This document shows positions 33,989 to 42,597 of a DNA stretch of 64,000 nt, piece by piece; position 1 is the stretch's first letter; every line of letters begins with the position of its first letter. Position numbers and translations under genes: made by a program. The notes under the pieces are model-generated. The model made no database searches. It was given only the letters and a program-made list of their open reading frames with translations, and was not told the DNA's origin. This stretch comes from Mucilaginibacter sp. SG564 (GTDB lineage: Bacteria > Bacteroidota > Bacteroidia > Sphingobacteriales > Sphingobacteriaceae): contig NZ_JABGNA010000015.1 of NCBI RefSeq assembly GCF_013149275.1, positions 55,875-119,874 of the forward strand, read 5' to 3'.

Positions 33989-34621
33989 ATGGAAGTTAAC
34001 GTATTAAACGTATCAGGTAAAGAAACAGGTGCCAAGGTGCAGCTTCCTGAGTCGGTATTCGGCATTGAACCCAACGATCACGCGATCTATCTTGATGTTA
34101 AGCAGTTTTTAGCTAACCAGCGTCAGGGTACACACAAAGCAAAACAGCGTAACGAAATTGCAGGTTCAACCCGCAAATTATATAAACAAAAAGGTACAGG
34201 TGGTGCCCGTGCAGGTAGCGTAAAATCTCCGTTGTTTAACGGTGGTGGCCGTGTATTTGGTCCGCAACCACGCGATTACAGCTTCAAATTAAACAAGAAA
34301 CTGAAATCACTGGCACGTAAATCGGCTTTATCATACAAAGCAAAAGATAACAATATCCTGGTTTTAGAAGATTTTAGCTTTGATAGCATCAAAACTAAAA
34401 ACTACCTTAAACTGGAGGCTGATCTGAATGTTACCAACGATAAAACATTATTGGTAATTGCAGCCGCTGATAATAACAATGTGTATTTATCAAGCAGAAA
34501 CCTGAAAAAATCAAAAGTTATTTCGGTTGAGCAGTTGAACACTTATGATGTGTTAAATGCTGGCAAACTGTTATTAACTACAGGTGCTGTTAAAACTTTG
34601 GAGGAAGCATTAGCTAAGTAA
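33989..34621 (+). CDS. rplD: 50S ribosomal protein L4
   Basis: 210 residues from ATG at 33989, one base after the rplC stop; an in-frame ATG inside rplC (33977) is rejected. The basic loop RKLYKQKGTGGARAGSVKSP, which lines the exit tunnel, is intact. In E. coli L4 represses its own operon. Confidence 0.97.
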   Translation: MEVNVLNVSGKETGAKVQLPESVFGIEPNDHAIYLDVKQFLANQRQGTHKAKQRNEIAGSTRKLYKQKGTGGARAGSVKSPLFNGGGRVFGPQPRDYSFKLNKKLKSLARKSALSYKAKDNNILVLEDFSFDSIKTKNYLKLEADLNVTNDKTLLVIAAADNNNVYLSSRNLKKSKVISVEQLNTYDVLNAGKLLLTTGAVKTLEEALAK

Positions 34622-34623
34622 TT

Positions 34624-34914
34624 ATGGAAATTTTAAAGAAACCCCTACTTACTGAAAAAGTAACTCAATTAACCGAGAAACTTAACCGTTATGCTTTCAA
34701 AGTTGATCACAGAGCAAACAAAATTCAGATTAAAGGTGCCATTGAGGCAATGTATGGTGTAAACGTTACGGCGGTAAACACCATGAAATACGTCGGCAAA
34801 CTTAAAACTCGCAACACTAAGGCAGGCGCCGTTCAAGGCCGCTCTGCTACTTACAAAAAGGCGATCATTACGTTGAAGGACGGTGAAACAATTGATTTTT
34901 ACAGCAATATATAA
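34624..34914 (+). CDS. rplW: 50S ribosomal protein L23
   Basis: 96 residues, with KKPLLTEKVTQLTEKLNRY and the VNTMKYVGK region. It sits at the tunnel exit, the docking site for SRP and trigger factor. Two bases separate it from rplD. Confidence 0.97.
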   Translation: MEILKKPLLTEKVTQLTEKLNRYAFKVDHRANKIQIKGAIEAMYGVNVTAVNTMKYVGKLKTRNTKAGAVQGRSATYKKAIITLKDGETIDFYSNI

Positions 34915-34921
34915 TTAAGAC

Positions 34922-35749
34922 ATGGCAGTAAAGAGATTTAAACCGGTTACTCCGGGTACCCGCTTCCGAGTTGACGTATCTAACTCAGATATCACAACAA
35001 ACGTTCCTGAAAAATCGTTGGTTGTAGCGTCTAACAAAAGATCGGGCGGTCGTAACAACAGCGGTAAAATGACTATGCGCTACCTGGGTGGTGGCCATAA
35101 ACAAGCATACAGGTTAATCGATTTCAAACGTAATAAGTTTGATATCCCGGCAAAAGTTGCCACTATTGAATATGATCCAAACCGTTCTGCACGTATAGCT
35201 CTGCTACACTTTGTAGATGGCGAGAAAAGATATATGATTGCTCCGGAAGGCTTAACAGTTGGTACGGTAGTTGTATCTGGCGAGACCGCAACTCCAGAGG
35301 TTGGTAATACCATGCCTTTGAAAAACATCCCGTTAGGTTCTATCATCCACAACATTGAGTTAAACCCAGGCCAGGGTGGTGTTATCGCCCGCAGCGCCGG
35401 TACTTATGCTCAGCTTTCAGCTCGCGATGGTAAATATGCTATCATCAAATTGCCTTCAGGCGAAACCCGTATGATACTGTCAACTTGCTTGGCAACTATC
35501 GGTACCGTTTCAAATGGCGAGAAAGCAAACGCAGTGTTGGGTAAAGCTGGCCGTAACCGTTGGTTGGGCCGCAGACCAAGAGTTCGTGGTGTAGCCATGA
35601 ACCCGGTAGATCACCCTATGGGTGGTGGTGAGGGTAGAGCCTCAGGTGGTCATCCACGTTCACGTAAAGGTTTATTGGCTAAAGGCTACAAAACCCGTGA
35701 TAAGAAAAAAGGGTCGGATCGTTATATCATTGAAAGAAGGAAAAAATAA
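34922..35749 (+). CDS. rplB: 50S ribosomal protein L2
   Basis: 275 residues of full family length, with the conserved C-terminal HPMGGGEGRASGG segment needed for peptidyl transfer. Its stop codon overlaps the rpsS start by one base (TAATG). Confidence 0.98.
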   Translation: MAVKRFKPVTPGTRFRVDVSNSDITTNVPEKSLVVASNKRSGGRNNSGKMTMRYLGGGHKQAYRLIDFKRNKFDIPAKVATIEYDPNRSARIALLHFVDGEKRYMIAPEGLTVGTVVVSGETATPEVGNTMPLKNIPLGSIIHNIELNPGQGGVIARSAGTYAQLSARDGKYAIIKLPSGETRMILSTCLATIGTVSNGEKANAVLGKAGRNRWLGRRPRVRGVAMNPVDHPMGGGEGRASGGHPRSRKGLLAKGYKTRDKKKGSDRYIIERRKK

Positions 35750-36015
35750 TGGCACGTTCAATTAAAAAAGGACCTTATATTGATCATAACCTGGAAAGAA
35801 AAGTTCTTACCTTGAATGATTCAAATAAAAAATCAGTTGTAAAAACATGGTCACGTCGTTCCATGATCTCTCCTGATTTCGTTGGTCATACATTCGCAGT
35901 ACACAACGGTAATAAATTTATCCCTGTGTACGTAACAGAAAACATGGTTGGTCACAAGTTGGGAGAATTTGCTCCAACCCGTACATTCCGCGGTCACGCA
36001 GAAAAGAAAAAATAA
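35749..36015 (+). CDS. rpsS: 30S ribosomal protein S19
   Basis: 88 residues, with MARSIKKGPYIDHNL, the TWSRRSMI and GHKLGEFAPTRTFRGH signatures. Contacts S13 and the ribosomal A-site region. Confidence 0.98.
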   Translation: MARSIKKGPYIDHNLERKVLTLNDSNKKSVVKTWSRRSMISPDFVGHTFAVHNGNKFIPVYVTENMVGHKLGEFAPTRTFRGHAEKKK

Positions 36016-36021
36016 CAGGCA

Positions 36022-36450
36022 ATGGAAGCAACAACAAAAATCAAAAAGTCTGTATTGATCAGGCAACAAAAAGAAGCAGCAAAAGCCCAGGTTGGCGGTG
36101 CTTCAGTTGCTAAACTACAGGACTGTCCAACTTCACCACGCAAAATGCGTTTGGTAGTTGATCTTATCCGTGGCGAGAACGTTGAAAAAGCGTTGTACAT
36201 ATTAAAATATACTAACAAAGAAGCTGCTATTCGTGTAGAGAAACTTTTGTTATCAGCCATCAAAAACTGGGAAGCAAAAAACGAAGGCAAACGTGTTGAA
36301 GACAGCGCTTTATTTGTAAAAGAAGTTTCAGTAGGCGGTGGCCGTCAACTGAAAAGATTACGCCCTGCTCCGCAAGGAAGAGGATACCGTATCCGCAAAC
36401 GCTCAAACCATGTAACCCTTATAGTGGATAGTAAAAACGATAATAATTAA
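36022..36450 (+). CDS. rplV: 50S ribosomal protein L22
   Basis: 142 residues. The core begins about residue 30 (CPTSPRKMRLVVDLIRGE), and the tunnel hairpin region LKRLRPAPQGRGYRIRKRSN is intact. The N-terminal 25-residue extension is longer than in E. coli. Confidence 0.97.
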   Translation: MEATTKIKKSVLIRQQKEAAKAQVGGASVAKLQDCPTSPRKMRLVVDLIRGENVEKALYILKYTNKEAAIRVEKLLLSAIKNWEAKNEGKRVEDSALFVKEVSVGGGRQLKRLRPAPQGRGYRIRKRSNHVTLIVDSKNDNN

Positions 36451-36456
36451 TTTGAA

Positions 36457-37332
36457 ATGGGACAGAAAGCACATCCAATAGGTAACAGATTAGGAATCAT
36501 CAGAGGATGGGATTCTAATTGGTTCGGTGGCAACAACTACTCCGACAAATTAGTTGAAGACGAAAAAATCCGCAAATACCTTTCAGCTCGTATTGCTAAA
36601 GGTGGGGTATCCAAAGTGGTTATCGAACGTACATTAAAACGCATCACTGTAACTATTCACACTGCCCGTCCGGGTATCGTGATCGGTAAAGGTGGTCAGG
36701 AAGTTGACAAGATCAAAGAAGAGTTGAAAAAACTTACCAAAAAGGAAGTTCAGATCAACATTTTCGAGATCAAACGTCCTGAGCTTGATGCGCAATTAGT
36801 GGCAGAAGGTATCGCAAAACAACTGGAAGCACGTATCTCTTTCCGCCGTGCCATGAAAACTACCATCGCTTCAACCATGAGAATGGGTGCCGAAGGTATC
36901 AAAATCATGACATCAGGCCGGTTAGGCGGTGCCGAGATGGCACGTAGCGAACAATACAAAGAAGGAAGAATTCCTTTGCACACTTTCCGTGCTGATATTG
37001 ACTACGCACTGGCAGAAGCTTTAACCACTTATGGTAAAATAGGTGTTAAAGTATGGATTTGCAAAGGCGAAGTTTACGGAAAACGTGACTTGTCTCCAAA
37101 CATCGGCGGCACAAGCAGCAGCAGCGGTAAAGGTGGTCGTCCAGACGGTGCTCCGGCATTCGGCGGACGTGACAACCAACGCGGTGGCGAACGTGGCGGC
37201 GAGCGCAGAGGCGACAGAAAACCAGGTGGTGACCGCCGTGGTGGTGGAAACAACAACCGTGGTGGTGGTCAAGGTGGCAACCGTCCAGGTGGCCAAGGCG
37301 GCAACCGTCCGGGAGGCCCAGGAAAGAGATAA
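36457..37332 (+). CDS. rpsC: 30S ribosomal protein S3 with long Gly/Arg-rich tail
   Basis: 291 residues, longer than the 233 of E. coli. The normal core with the KH domain (IVIGKGGQEVDKIKEEL) and the S3 C-domain end about residue 215 (VYGKRDLSP). The remaining 75 or so residues are a low-complexity Gly/Arg/Asn tail with repeats of RGGERGG and GGNRPGGQ. The tail resembles RGG-type RNA-binding sequences. It is in frame with no sign of frameshift. Confidence 0.96.
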   Translation: MGQKAHPIGNRLGIIRGWDSNWFGGNNYSDKLVEDEKIRKYLSARIAKGGVSKVVIERTLKRITVTIHTARPGIVIGKGGQEVDKIKEELKKLTKKEVQINIFEIKRPELDAQLVAEGIAKQLEARISFRRAMKTTIASTMRMGAEGIKIMTSGRLGGAEMARSEQYKEGRIPLHTFRADIDYALAEALTTYGKIGVKVWICKGEVYGKRDLSPNIGGTSSSSGKGGRPDGAPAFGGRDNQRGGERGGERRGDRKPGGDRRGGGNNNRGGGQGGNRPGGQGGNRPGGPGKR

Positions 37333-37379
37333 TAATTAAAGTAGAGAAAGATATCGTAACGATATAAAAGCTTAAGAAA

Positions 37380-37802
37380 ATGCTACAGCCAAAAAGAACG
37401 AAGTTCAGAAAGATGCAAAAAGGCAGGATGAAAGGTTTAGCCACCCGTGGTGCAGAACTTTCATTCGGATCTTTCGGTATAAAATCACTCGAAGCGGCCT
37501 GGATCACCAGCCGCCAGATCGAGGCTGCGCGTATCGCTGTAACACGTTTTATGAAACGTGAAGGCCAGGTATGGATCAGGATATTCCCTGACAAACCGGT
37601 AACTAAGAAACCAGCAGAGGTACGTATGGGTAAAGGTAAAGGTGCTCCAGAATACTGGGTTGCGGTAGTACGCCCCGGAAGGATCATTTTTGAAGCCGAA
37701 GGTGTACCATTAGACGTTGCTAAAGAGGCTTTACGCCTTGCAGCACAAAAACTTCCGGTACAAACCAGATTTATAGTACGTAGAGATTACGTAGAAGCAT
37801 AA
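37380..37802 (+). CDS. rplP: 50S ribosomal protein L16
   Basis: 140 residues, MLQPKRTKFRKMQKGRMKG, with KPAEVRMGKGKGAPEYWVA; full length. The GKGKG arginine-containing region near the A-site tRNA elbow is present. Confidence 0.97.
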   Translation: MLQPKRTKFRKMQKGRMKGLATRGAELSFGSFGIKSLEAAWITSRQIEAARIAVTRFMKREGQVWIRIFPDKPVTKKPAEVRMGKGKGAPEYWVAVVRPGRIIFEAEGVPLDVAKEALRLAAQKLPVQTRFIVRRDYVEA

Positions 37803-37808
37803 ACGGAA

Positions 37809-37850
37809 AGTTAGTTGAGAAGTTGTAAAGTTTTCATGTTGTGAAGTTAG
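37809..37850. repeat. Quasi-tandem GAAGTTGTAAAGTT tract inside the operon
   Basis: Words AGTTAGTTGAGAAGTTG and TAAAGTTTTCATGTTGTGAAGTT lie in the 123-bp gap between rplP and rpmC, an unusually large gap for this operon. Confidence 0.6.
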
Positions 37851-37925
37851 ATGCCGAACATTCACCCATCAAAAAAACAATACAGCGTTGAAACTGCGAA
37901 CAACAACAACAAATAACAAAAGAAA

Positions 37926-38135
37926 ATGAAGAACTCAGAAATTTTGGAGCTATCAACTGAGGAATTGGTTGCAAGAGTAGGCGAGGAGAGAACAAACCTT
38001 ACCAAACTTAAATTTGCCCATGCAGTATCAGCTATTGAGAATCCAACACGTATAACAAAAGTACGCAAGGACATTGCTCGGTTAAATACTGAATTAACAA
38101 AGCGTAAAGCTGCGTCAACTTCTGAAAACAAATAA
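37926..38135 (+). CDS. rpmC: 50S ribosomal protein L29
   Basis: 69 residues, with the two-helix L29 pattern (ILELSTEELVARVGEERTNL and RITKVRKDIARLNTEL). Starts after a 123-bp gap carrying a quasi-repeat. Confidence 0.95.
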   Translation: MKNSEILELSTEELVARVGEERTNLTKLKFAHAVSAIENPTRITKVRKDIARLNTELTKRKAASTSENK

Positions 38136-38151
38136 TTAAGCGTTCAGAAAA

Positions 38152-38406
38152 ATGGAAAGAAATTTAAGAAAAACACGTACCGGTTTGGTAGTTAGCAATA
38201 AAATGCAAAAATCAATCGTAGTAGCTGTGGAACGTAAAGTAAAACACCCTATCTACGGTAAATTCGTAAAGAAAACTACCAAATTCATGGCTCATGATGA
38301 GACAAATACCTGTGGTATTGGTGATACCGTATTGATTATGGAAACACGTCCGTTGAGCAAAAGCAAAAACTGGAGATTAGTTCAAATTATAGAAAGGGCT
38401 AAATAA
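38152..38406 (+). CDS. rpsQ: 30S ribosomal protein S17
   Basis: 84 residues, with KTRTGLVVSNKMQKSIVVAV, ERKVKHPIYGK and the GIGDTVLIMETRPLSKSKNW signature. Confidence 0.97.
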   Translation: MERNLRKTRTGLVVSNKMQKSIVVAVERKVKHPIYGKFVKKTTKFMAHDETNTCGIGDTVLIMETRPLSKSKNWRLVQIIERAK

Positions 38407-38407
38407 G

Positions 38408-38776
38408 ATGGTACAACAGGAATCAAGATTAAACGTAGCCGATAACAGCGGAGCTAAAGAAGTTTTAGTGATCCGTGTATTGGGCGGTACTGGTAAAAGG
38501 TACGCATCAATCGGCGATAAGATAGTAGTAACTGTAAAAAGCGCTTTACCATCAGGTAACGTAAAAAAAGGTACTGTATCAAAAGCCGTAGTAGTACGCA
38601 CCAAAAAAGAGATCCGCAGAAAAGATGGTTCATACATCCGTTTCGACGATAACGCAGCTGTATTGTTAAATAACCAGGACGAGCCGAGAGGTACCCGTAT
38701 CTTTGGCCCTGTTGCAAGGGAACTGCGTGAGAAACAATTTATGAAAATTGTATCATTAGCACCGGAGGTATTGTAA
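38408..38776 (+). CDS. rplN: 50S ribosomal protein L14
   Basis: 122 residues, MVQQESRLNVADNSGAKEVL and GTRIFGPVARELREK. One base separates it from rpsQ. Confidence 0.98.
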   Translation: MVQQESRLNVADNSGAKEVLVIRVLGGTGKRYASIGDKIVVTVKSALPSGNVKKGTVSKAVVVRTKKEIRRKDGSYIRFDDNAAVLLNNQDEPRGTRIFGPVARELREKQFMKIVSLAPEVL

Positions 38777-38777
38777 C

Positions 38778-39122
38778 ATGGAAAAGAAAAAACACGAGCA
38801 ACCAGCTAAATTAAAGATCCGTAAAGGTGACCTGGTTAAAGTTATAGCCGGTGATTCAAAAGGAACACAAGGCAAAATTGTTGAGGTTTTGTTAGACAAA
38901 GGCCGCGCTATTGTTGAAGGTGCCAATATGGTATCAAAACATACCAAACCTAACGCTGCCAACCCTAACGGTGGTATTGTTAAACAGGAAGCTGCTATAC
39001 ATATTTCAAACCTAATGCTGGTTGATCCTAAATCAGGTAACCCAACCCGTGTTGGCCGTAAGAAAAACGATGCCGGCAAATTAGTAAGGGTAGCAAAAAA
39101 ATCAGGGGAGGAAATTAAGTAA
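38778..39122 (+). CDS. rplX: 50S ribosomal protein L24
   Basis: 114 residues with the KOW motif (IRKGDLVKVIAGDSKGTQGK). An early assembly protein. Its last base overlaps the rplE start codon. Confidence 0.97.
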   Translation: MEKKKHEQPAKLKIRKGDLVKVIAGDSKGTQGKIVEVLLDKGRAIVEGANMVSKHTKPNAANPNGGIVKQEAAIHISNLMLVDPKSGNPTRVGRKKNDAGKLVRVAKKSGEEIK

Positions 39123-39685
39123 TGACTTACATACCAAGACTCAAAACAAAATACAAAGAGGAGATCCGTACCGCTCTGAAAGATAAATTTCAGTATAAAA
39201 GCGTAATGCAGGTTCCTAAACTGGAAAAAATTGCCATTAACCAGGGTGTTGGCGCTGCCACAACCGACAAGAAATTGATCGAAAACACCATCACTGAGTT
39301 AACTACCATCACCGGTCAGCAGGCAGTTGCTTCAAAATCTAAAAAAGATATCTCAAACTTCAAATTGCGTAAAAATATGCCGGTTGGCGTACGTGTTACC
39401 CTGCGTGACAACACAATGTATGAGTTTTTGGATCGTTTAATCGCTGTTGCCCTGCCACGTATCCGTGACTTTAAAGGTATCAACGACAAAGGTTTTGACG
39501 GAAGAGGTAACTATACATTAGGTATTACAGAACAAATTATCTTCCCTGAGATAAATATTGATAAAATCAATAAAATTCAAGGTATGGATATTACCTTTGT
39601 AACCTCCGCAACAAACGATGTTGAAGCATTGGAGTTGTTGAAACAATTTGGATTACCATTTAAAAATCAAAATAACAATGGCTAA
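39122..39685 (+). CDS. rplE: 50S ribosomal protein L5
   Basis: 187 residues, with YKSVMQVPKLEKIAINQGVG, FKLRKNMPVGVRVTLR and YTLGITEQIIFPEI. Binds 5S rRNA. Overlaps rpsN by 8 bp. Confidence 0.98.
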   Translation: MTYIPRLKTKYKEEIRTALKDKFQYKSVMQVPKLEKIAINQGVGAATTDKKLIENTITELTTITGQQAVASKSKKDISNFKLRKNMPVGVRVTLRDNTMYEFLDRLIAVALPRIRDFKGINDKGFDGRGNYTLGITEQIIFPEINIDKINKIQGMDITFVTSATNDVEALELLKQFGLPFKNQNNNG

Positions 39686-39947
39686 AGAAGGTGTAAAAGC
39701 ACGTGAATTAAAACGCGCTAAATTGGTTGCTAAATACGCAGAGAAAAGAGCAGCCCTTAAAGAGGCCGGCGATTATGCAGCCTTAGATAAATTGCCTAAA
39801 GCTTCATCTCCGGTAAAATTACACAACCGTTGTAAATTAACCGGCCGCCCTCGTGGTTATATGCGTCAGTTTGGCATTTCACGTGTAACATTCCGTGATA
39901 TGGCATTAGCTGGCAAAATACCGGGAGTAAAGAAAGCAAGCTGGTAA
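39678..39947 (+). CDS. rpsN: 30S ribosomal protein S14, zinc-free type
   Basis: 89 residues from ATG at 39678 (MAKEGVKARE), which overlaps the rplE end. It has LHNRCKLTGRPRGYMRQFGI and ends KIPGVKKASW. It lacks the two CxxC pairs of zinc S14, so it belongs to the long C-minus form. Confidence 0.97.
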   Translation: MAKEGVKARELKRAKLVAKYAEKRAALKEAGDYAALDKLPKASSPVKLHNRCKLTGRPRGYMRQFGISRVTFRDMALAGKIPGVKKASW

Positions 39948-39949
39948 AA

Positions 39950-40022
39950 AGTTAAAATTCAAAAGTCAAAATTCAAAAGTGCCTTACCGGCGTTTTTGAA
40001 TTTTGAATTTTTACTTTTGAAT
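39950..40022. repeat. Inverted quasi-repeat AAAATTCAAAAGTC within the spc operon
   Basis: Left arm words AAAATTCAAAAGT and CAAAATTCAAAAGT; right arm TTTTTGAATTTTGAATTTTT and ACTTTTGAATT. The arms pair around GCCTTACCGGC. It fills half of the 147-bp gap between rpsN and rpsH; the remainder (40030-40094) shows no gene. Confidence 0.75.
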
Positions 40023-40094
40023 TAAAAATGAATTAACCGATGGAAGGTCGCCCGGGATGTTACCGGAAGGAAACCACCGTCATAACACAATAAA

Positions 40095-40493
40095 ATGAAT
40101 ACAGATCCAATCGCAGATTATCTTACAAGAGTAAGGAATGCTATTAAAGCCAACCATAGGGTTGTTGAAATTCCTGCATCAAATCTGAAAAAGGAAATCA
40201 CGAAAGTGCTTTTCGACAAAGGTTACATTGCCAATTACAAGTTTGAGGAAGTTGGTCCGCAAGGCAGCATTAAAGTTGCTTTAAAATACCACCCGATAAC
40301 TAAAATTTCTGCTATCCGCAGCATTCAGCGCATCAGTAAACCAGGTTTGAGGAAATACGCAGGTACCGATAACCTGCCAAGAGTATTAAATGGTTTAGGA
40401 ATCGCTATCCTGTCAACTTCAAAAGGTGTAATGACCGATAAAGAAGCCCGTCAGCAAAATGTAGGTGGCGAAGTATTATGCTACGTTTATTAA
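40095..40493 (+). CDS. rpsH: 30S ribosomal protein S8
   Basis: 132 residues, MNTDPIADYLTRVRNAIKAN and the C-terminal STSKGVMTDKEARQQNVGGE rRNA-binding signature. In E. coli S8 is the spc-operon repressor. Preceded by the unusual 147-bp gap. Confidence 0.98.
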   Translation: MNTDPIADYLTRVRNAIKANHRVVEIPASNLKKEITKVLFDKGYIANYKFEEVGPQGSIKVALKYHPITKISAIRSIQRISKPGLRKYAGTDNLPRVLNGLGIAILSTSKGVMTDKEARQQNVGGEVLCYVY

Positions 40494-40509
40494 TAGGAGA
40501 AATTAAGCA

Positions 40510-41067
40510 ATGTCAAGAGTAGGAAAAGCACCGATAGCACTACCTCAGGGAGTTGCCGTTACCGTATCAGCAGAGAATGTTGTTACTGTAAAAGGCCCTA
40601 AAGGTGAGTTGCAGCAAGCGGTTGATAGCGATATCACCATTGCACAGGAAGATGGCCAGTTGTTAGTACAACGCCCTTCTGAACAAAAACGTCATAAAGC
40701 ATTACATGGTTTATACCGTGCGCTTTTAAATAACATGGTAGTAGGTGTAACCACTGGTTACAAAGTGGAGCAGGAATTAGTGGGTGTAGGTTACCGTGCT
40801 ACCAATACAGGTAATACTTTAGATCTGGTGTTAGGTTACTCTCACCACTATGTATTTGAATTACCAAAAGAAATTAAAGTTACAACCACTGCTGAGAAGG
40901 GTAAAAACCCAACCATCATCCTGGAATCTATCGACAAACAACTGATCGGTCAGGTAGCGGCAAAAATACGCTCGTTACGTGCACCAGAACCATACAAAGG
41001 TAAAGGTATCAAGTTTGTTGGCGAAGTATTGAGAAGAAAAGCAGGTAAATCAGCATCTAAAAAATAA
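40510..41067 (+). CDS. rplF: 50S ribosomal protein L6
   Basis: 185 residues with duplicated L6 domains; MSRVGKAPIALPQGVAVTV and PEPYKGKGIKFVGEVLRRK. Confidence 0.98.
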   Translation: MSRVGKAPIALPQGVAVTVSAENVVTVKGPKGELQQAVDSDITIAQEDGQLLVQRPSEQKRHKALHGLYRALLNNMVVGVTTGYKVEQELVGVGYRATNTGNTLDLVLGYSHHYVFELPKEIKVTTTAEKGKNPTIILESIDKQLIGQVAAKIRSLRAPEPYKGKGIKFVGEVLRRKAGKSASKK

Positions 41068-41072
41068 TCGTC

Positions 41073-41423
41073 ATGGGAGCTAAATTATCAAGAAGAGACA
41101 GGATTAAAAAAGGCATCAGAAAACGCCTTTCAGGATCAACAGAGCGTCCTCGCCTGTCAGTTTACAGAAGTAACAAAGGAATTTACGCGCAGATCATTGA
41201 CGATTTAACCGGTAAAACTATCGTATCGGCTTCATCTTTATCAAAAGACTTTTCTGCAACTGGCAATAAATCAGATCAATCAGTAGCCGTAGGCAAACTG
41301 GTAGCTCAGAAAGCTATTGCAGCAGGTATTAAAGATGTGGTTTTCGACAGGAACGGTTATTTGTACCATGGTCGTGTTAAATCACTGGCCGAAGGTGCAC
41401 GTGAAGGTGGTTTAAACTTTTAA
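41073..41423 (+). CDS. rplR: 50S ribosomal protein L18
   Basis: 116 residues, RPRLSVYRSNKGIYAQIIDD and DRNGYLYHGRVKSLAEGARE; binds 5S rRNA with L5. Confidence 0.98.
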   Translation: MGAKLSRRDRIKKGIRKRLSGSTERPRLSVYRSNKGIYAQIIDDLTGKTIVSASSLSKDFSATGNKSDQSVAVGKLVAQKAIAAGIKDVVFDRNGYLYHGRVKSLAEGAREGGLNF

Positions 41424-41435
41424 TCGAAAAGAGAA

Positions 41436-41954
41436 ATGTCAACAATCAACATAAAAAGAGTAAAAACAAGCGAGATCGAATTAAAAGACCGCTTGGTAAG
41501 CATACAACGCGTTGCCAAAGTAACCAAAGGTGGCCGTACATTCAGTTTCTCTGCCATTGTGGTAGTAGGTGACGAGAACGGTGTTGTAGGTTACGGCTTA
41601 GGTAAAGCCAAAGAGGTTACCGAAGCTATTGCAAAAGGCATTGATGATGCTAAAAAGAACCTGGTAAAAGTTCCTATCTTAAACGGAACTATACCTCATG
41701 AGCAAATTGGTAAATTTTCTGGCGGTTTTGTTTTCATTAAACCAGCAGCAAATGGTACCGGTGTTATTGCGGGTGGTGCAATGCGTGCCGTATTAGAGTC
41801 GGCAGGTATCCACAACGTACTGGCAAAATCAAAAGGTTCATCAAATCCGCACAACGTGGTAAAAGCAACTGTATCTGCATTAGCGCAATTACGCGATGCG
41901 CATACTGTAGCTCAGCAACGTGGCGTTAGTTTAGGTAAAGTATTTAACGGATAA
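41436..41954 (+). CDS. rpsE: 30S ribosomal protein S5
   Basis: 172 residues, with LKDRLVSIQRVAKVTKGGR and the decoding-fidelity region GVVGYGLGKAKEV. Full length. Confidence 0.98.
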   Translation: MSTINIKRVKTSEIELKDRLVSIQRVAKVTKGGRTFSFSAIVVVGDENGVVGYGLGKAKEVTEAIAKGIDDAKKNLVKVPILNGTIPHEQIGKFSGGFVFIKPAANGTGVIAGGAMRAVLESAGIHNVLAKSKGSSNPHNVVKATVSALAQLRDAHTVAQQRGVSLGKVFNG

Positions 41955-41960
41955 TCAGTC

Positions 41961-42140
41961 ATGGCCAAAATCAAAATAACTCAGATTAAGAGCGTGATCG
42001 ACAGAAGTGAACGCCAGAAAAAGACAATCGAAGCTTTAGGCTTACGTAAAATTAACCACAGTGTGGAAGTTGAGGCTACACCTGCTATAATTGGGATGGT
42101 TAGAAAAGTTAATCACCTGGTAGCGGTAGAAAACATTTAA
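41961..42140 (+). CDS. rpmD: 50S ribosomal protein L30
   Basis: 59 residues, read directly: MAKIKITQIKSVIDRSERQK, then TIEALGLRKINHSVEVEA and IIGMVRKVNHLVAVENI. Lies between rpsE and rplO in the standard place, 6 bp and 4 bp from its neighbours. Confidence 0.95.
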   Translation: MAKIKITQIKSVIDRSERQKKTIEALGLRKINHSVEVEATPAIIGMVRKVNHLVAVENI

Positions 42141-42144
42141 TATC

Positions 42145-42591
42145 ATGAATTTAAGTAATCTAAAACCTGCAGAAGGTTCTACTAAAAATAGAAAAAGAAT
42201 TGGCCGTGGTACAGGTTCTGGCCGTGGCGGCACGTCAACCCGTGGCCACAAAGGCGCCGGTTCACGTTCAGGTACCAGCACTAAGGTAGGTTTTGAAGGC
42301 GGTCAGATGCCTTTACAACGTCGTGTACCTAAAGTTGGTTTCAAAAACCCTAACCGTGTTGAATACACAGGTGTTAATTTGGATGTATTGCAAGGCTTAG
42401 TTGAGAAATTCTCTCTGTCAGCAGTTGATTTCGATACCCTGAAAGAACATGGTTTGGTTTCACGTAACGACCTGGTGAAGATCCTGGGCCGTGGCGAACT
42501 GAAAGCCAAATTGGAAGTTAAAGCACATGCATTTACTGCTACAGCTCAAAAAGCTATCGAAGCAGCTGGTGGTACCATAGTTAAGTTGTAA
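42145..42591 (+). CDS. rplO: 50S ribosomal protein L15
   Basis: 148 residues, MNLSNLKPAEGSTKNRKRIG, the Gly-rich GRGTGSGRGGTSTRGHKGAG loop and the C-terminal HAFTATAQKAIEAAGG signature. Confidence 0.98.
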   Translation: MNLSNLKPAEGSTKNRKRIGRGTGSGRGGTSTRGHKGAGSRSGTSTKVGFEGGQMPLQRRVPKVGFKNPNRVEYTGVNLDVLQGLVEKFSLSAVDFDTLKEHGLVSRNDLVKILGRGELKAKLEVKAHAFTATAQKAIEAAGGTIVKL

Positions 42592-42597
42592 GTTTCA

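Noticed and set aside
37046..37687. Long minus-strand frame (213 codons) opposite rpsC/rplP
   Set aside because: It mirrors the Gly/Arg-rich S3 tail and the L16 gene, with His/Cys/Val-rich low-complexity translation; it is an antisense shadow.
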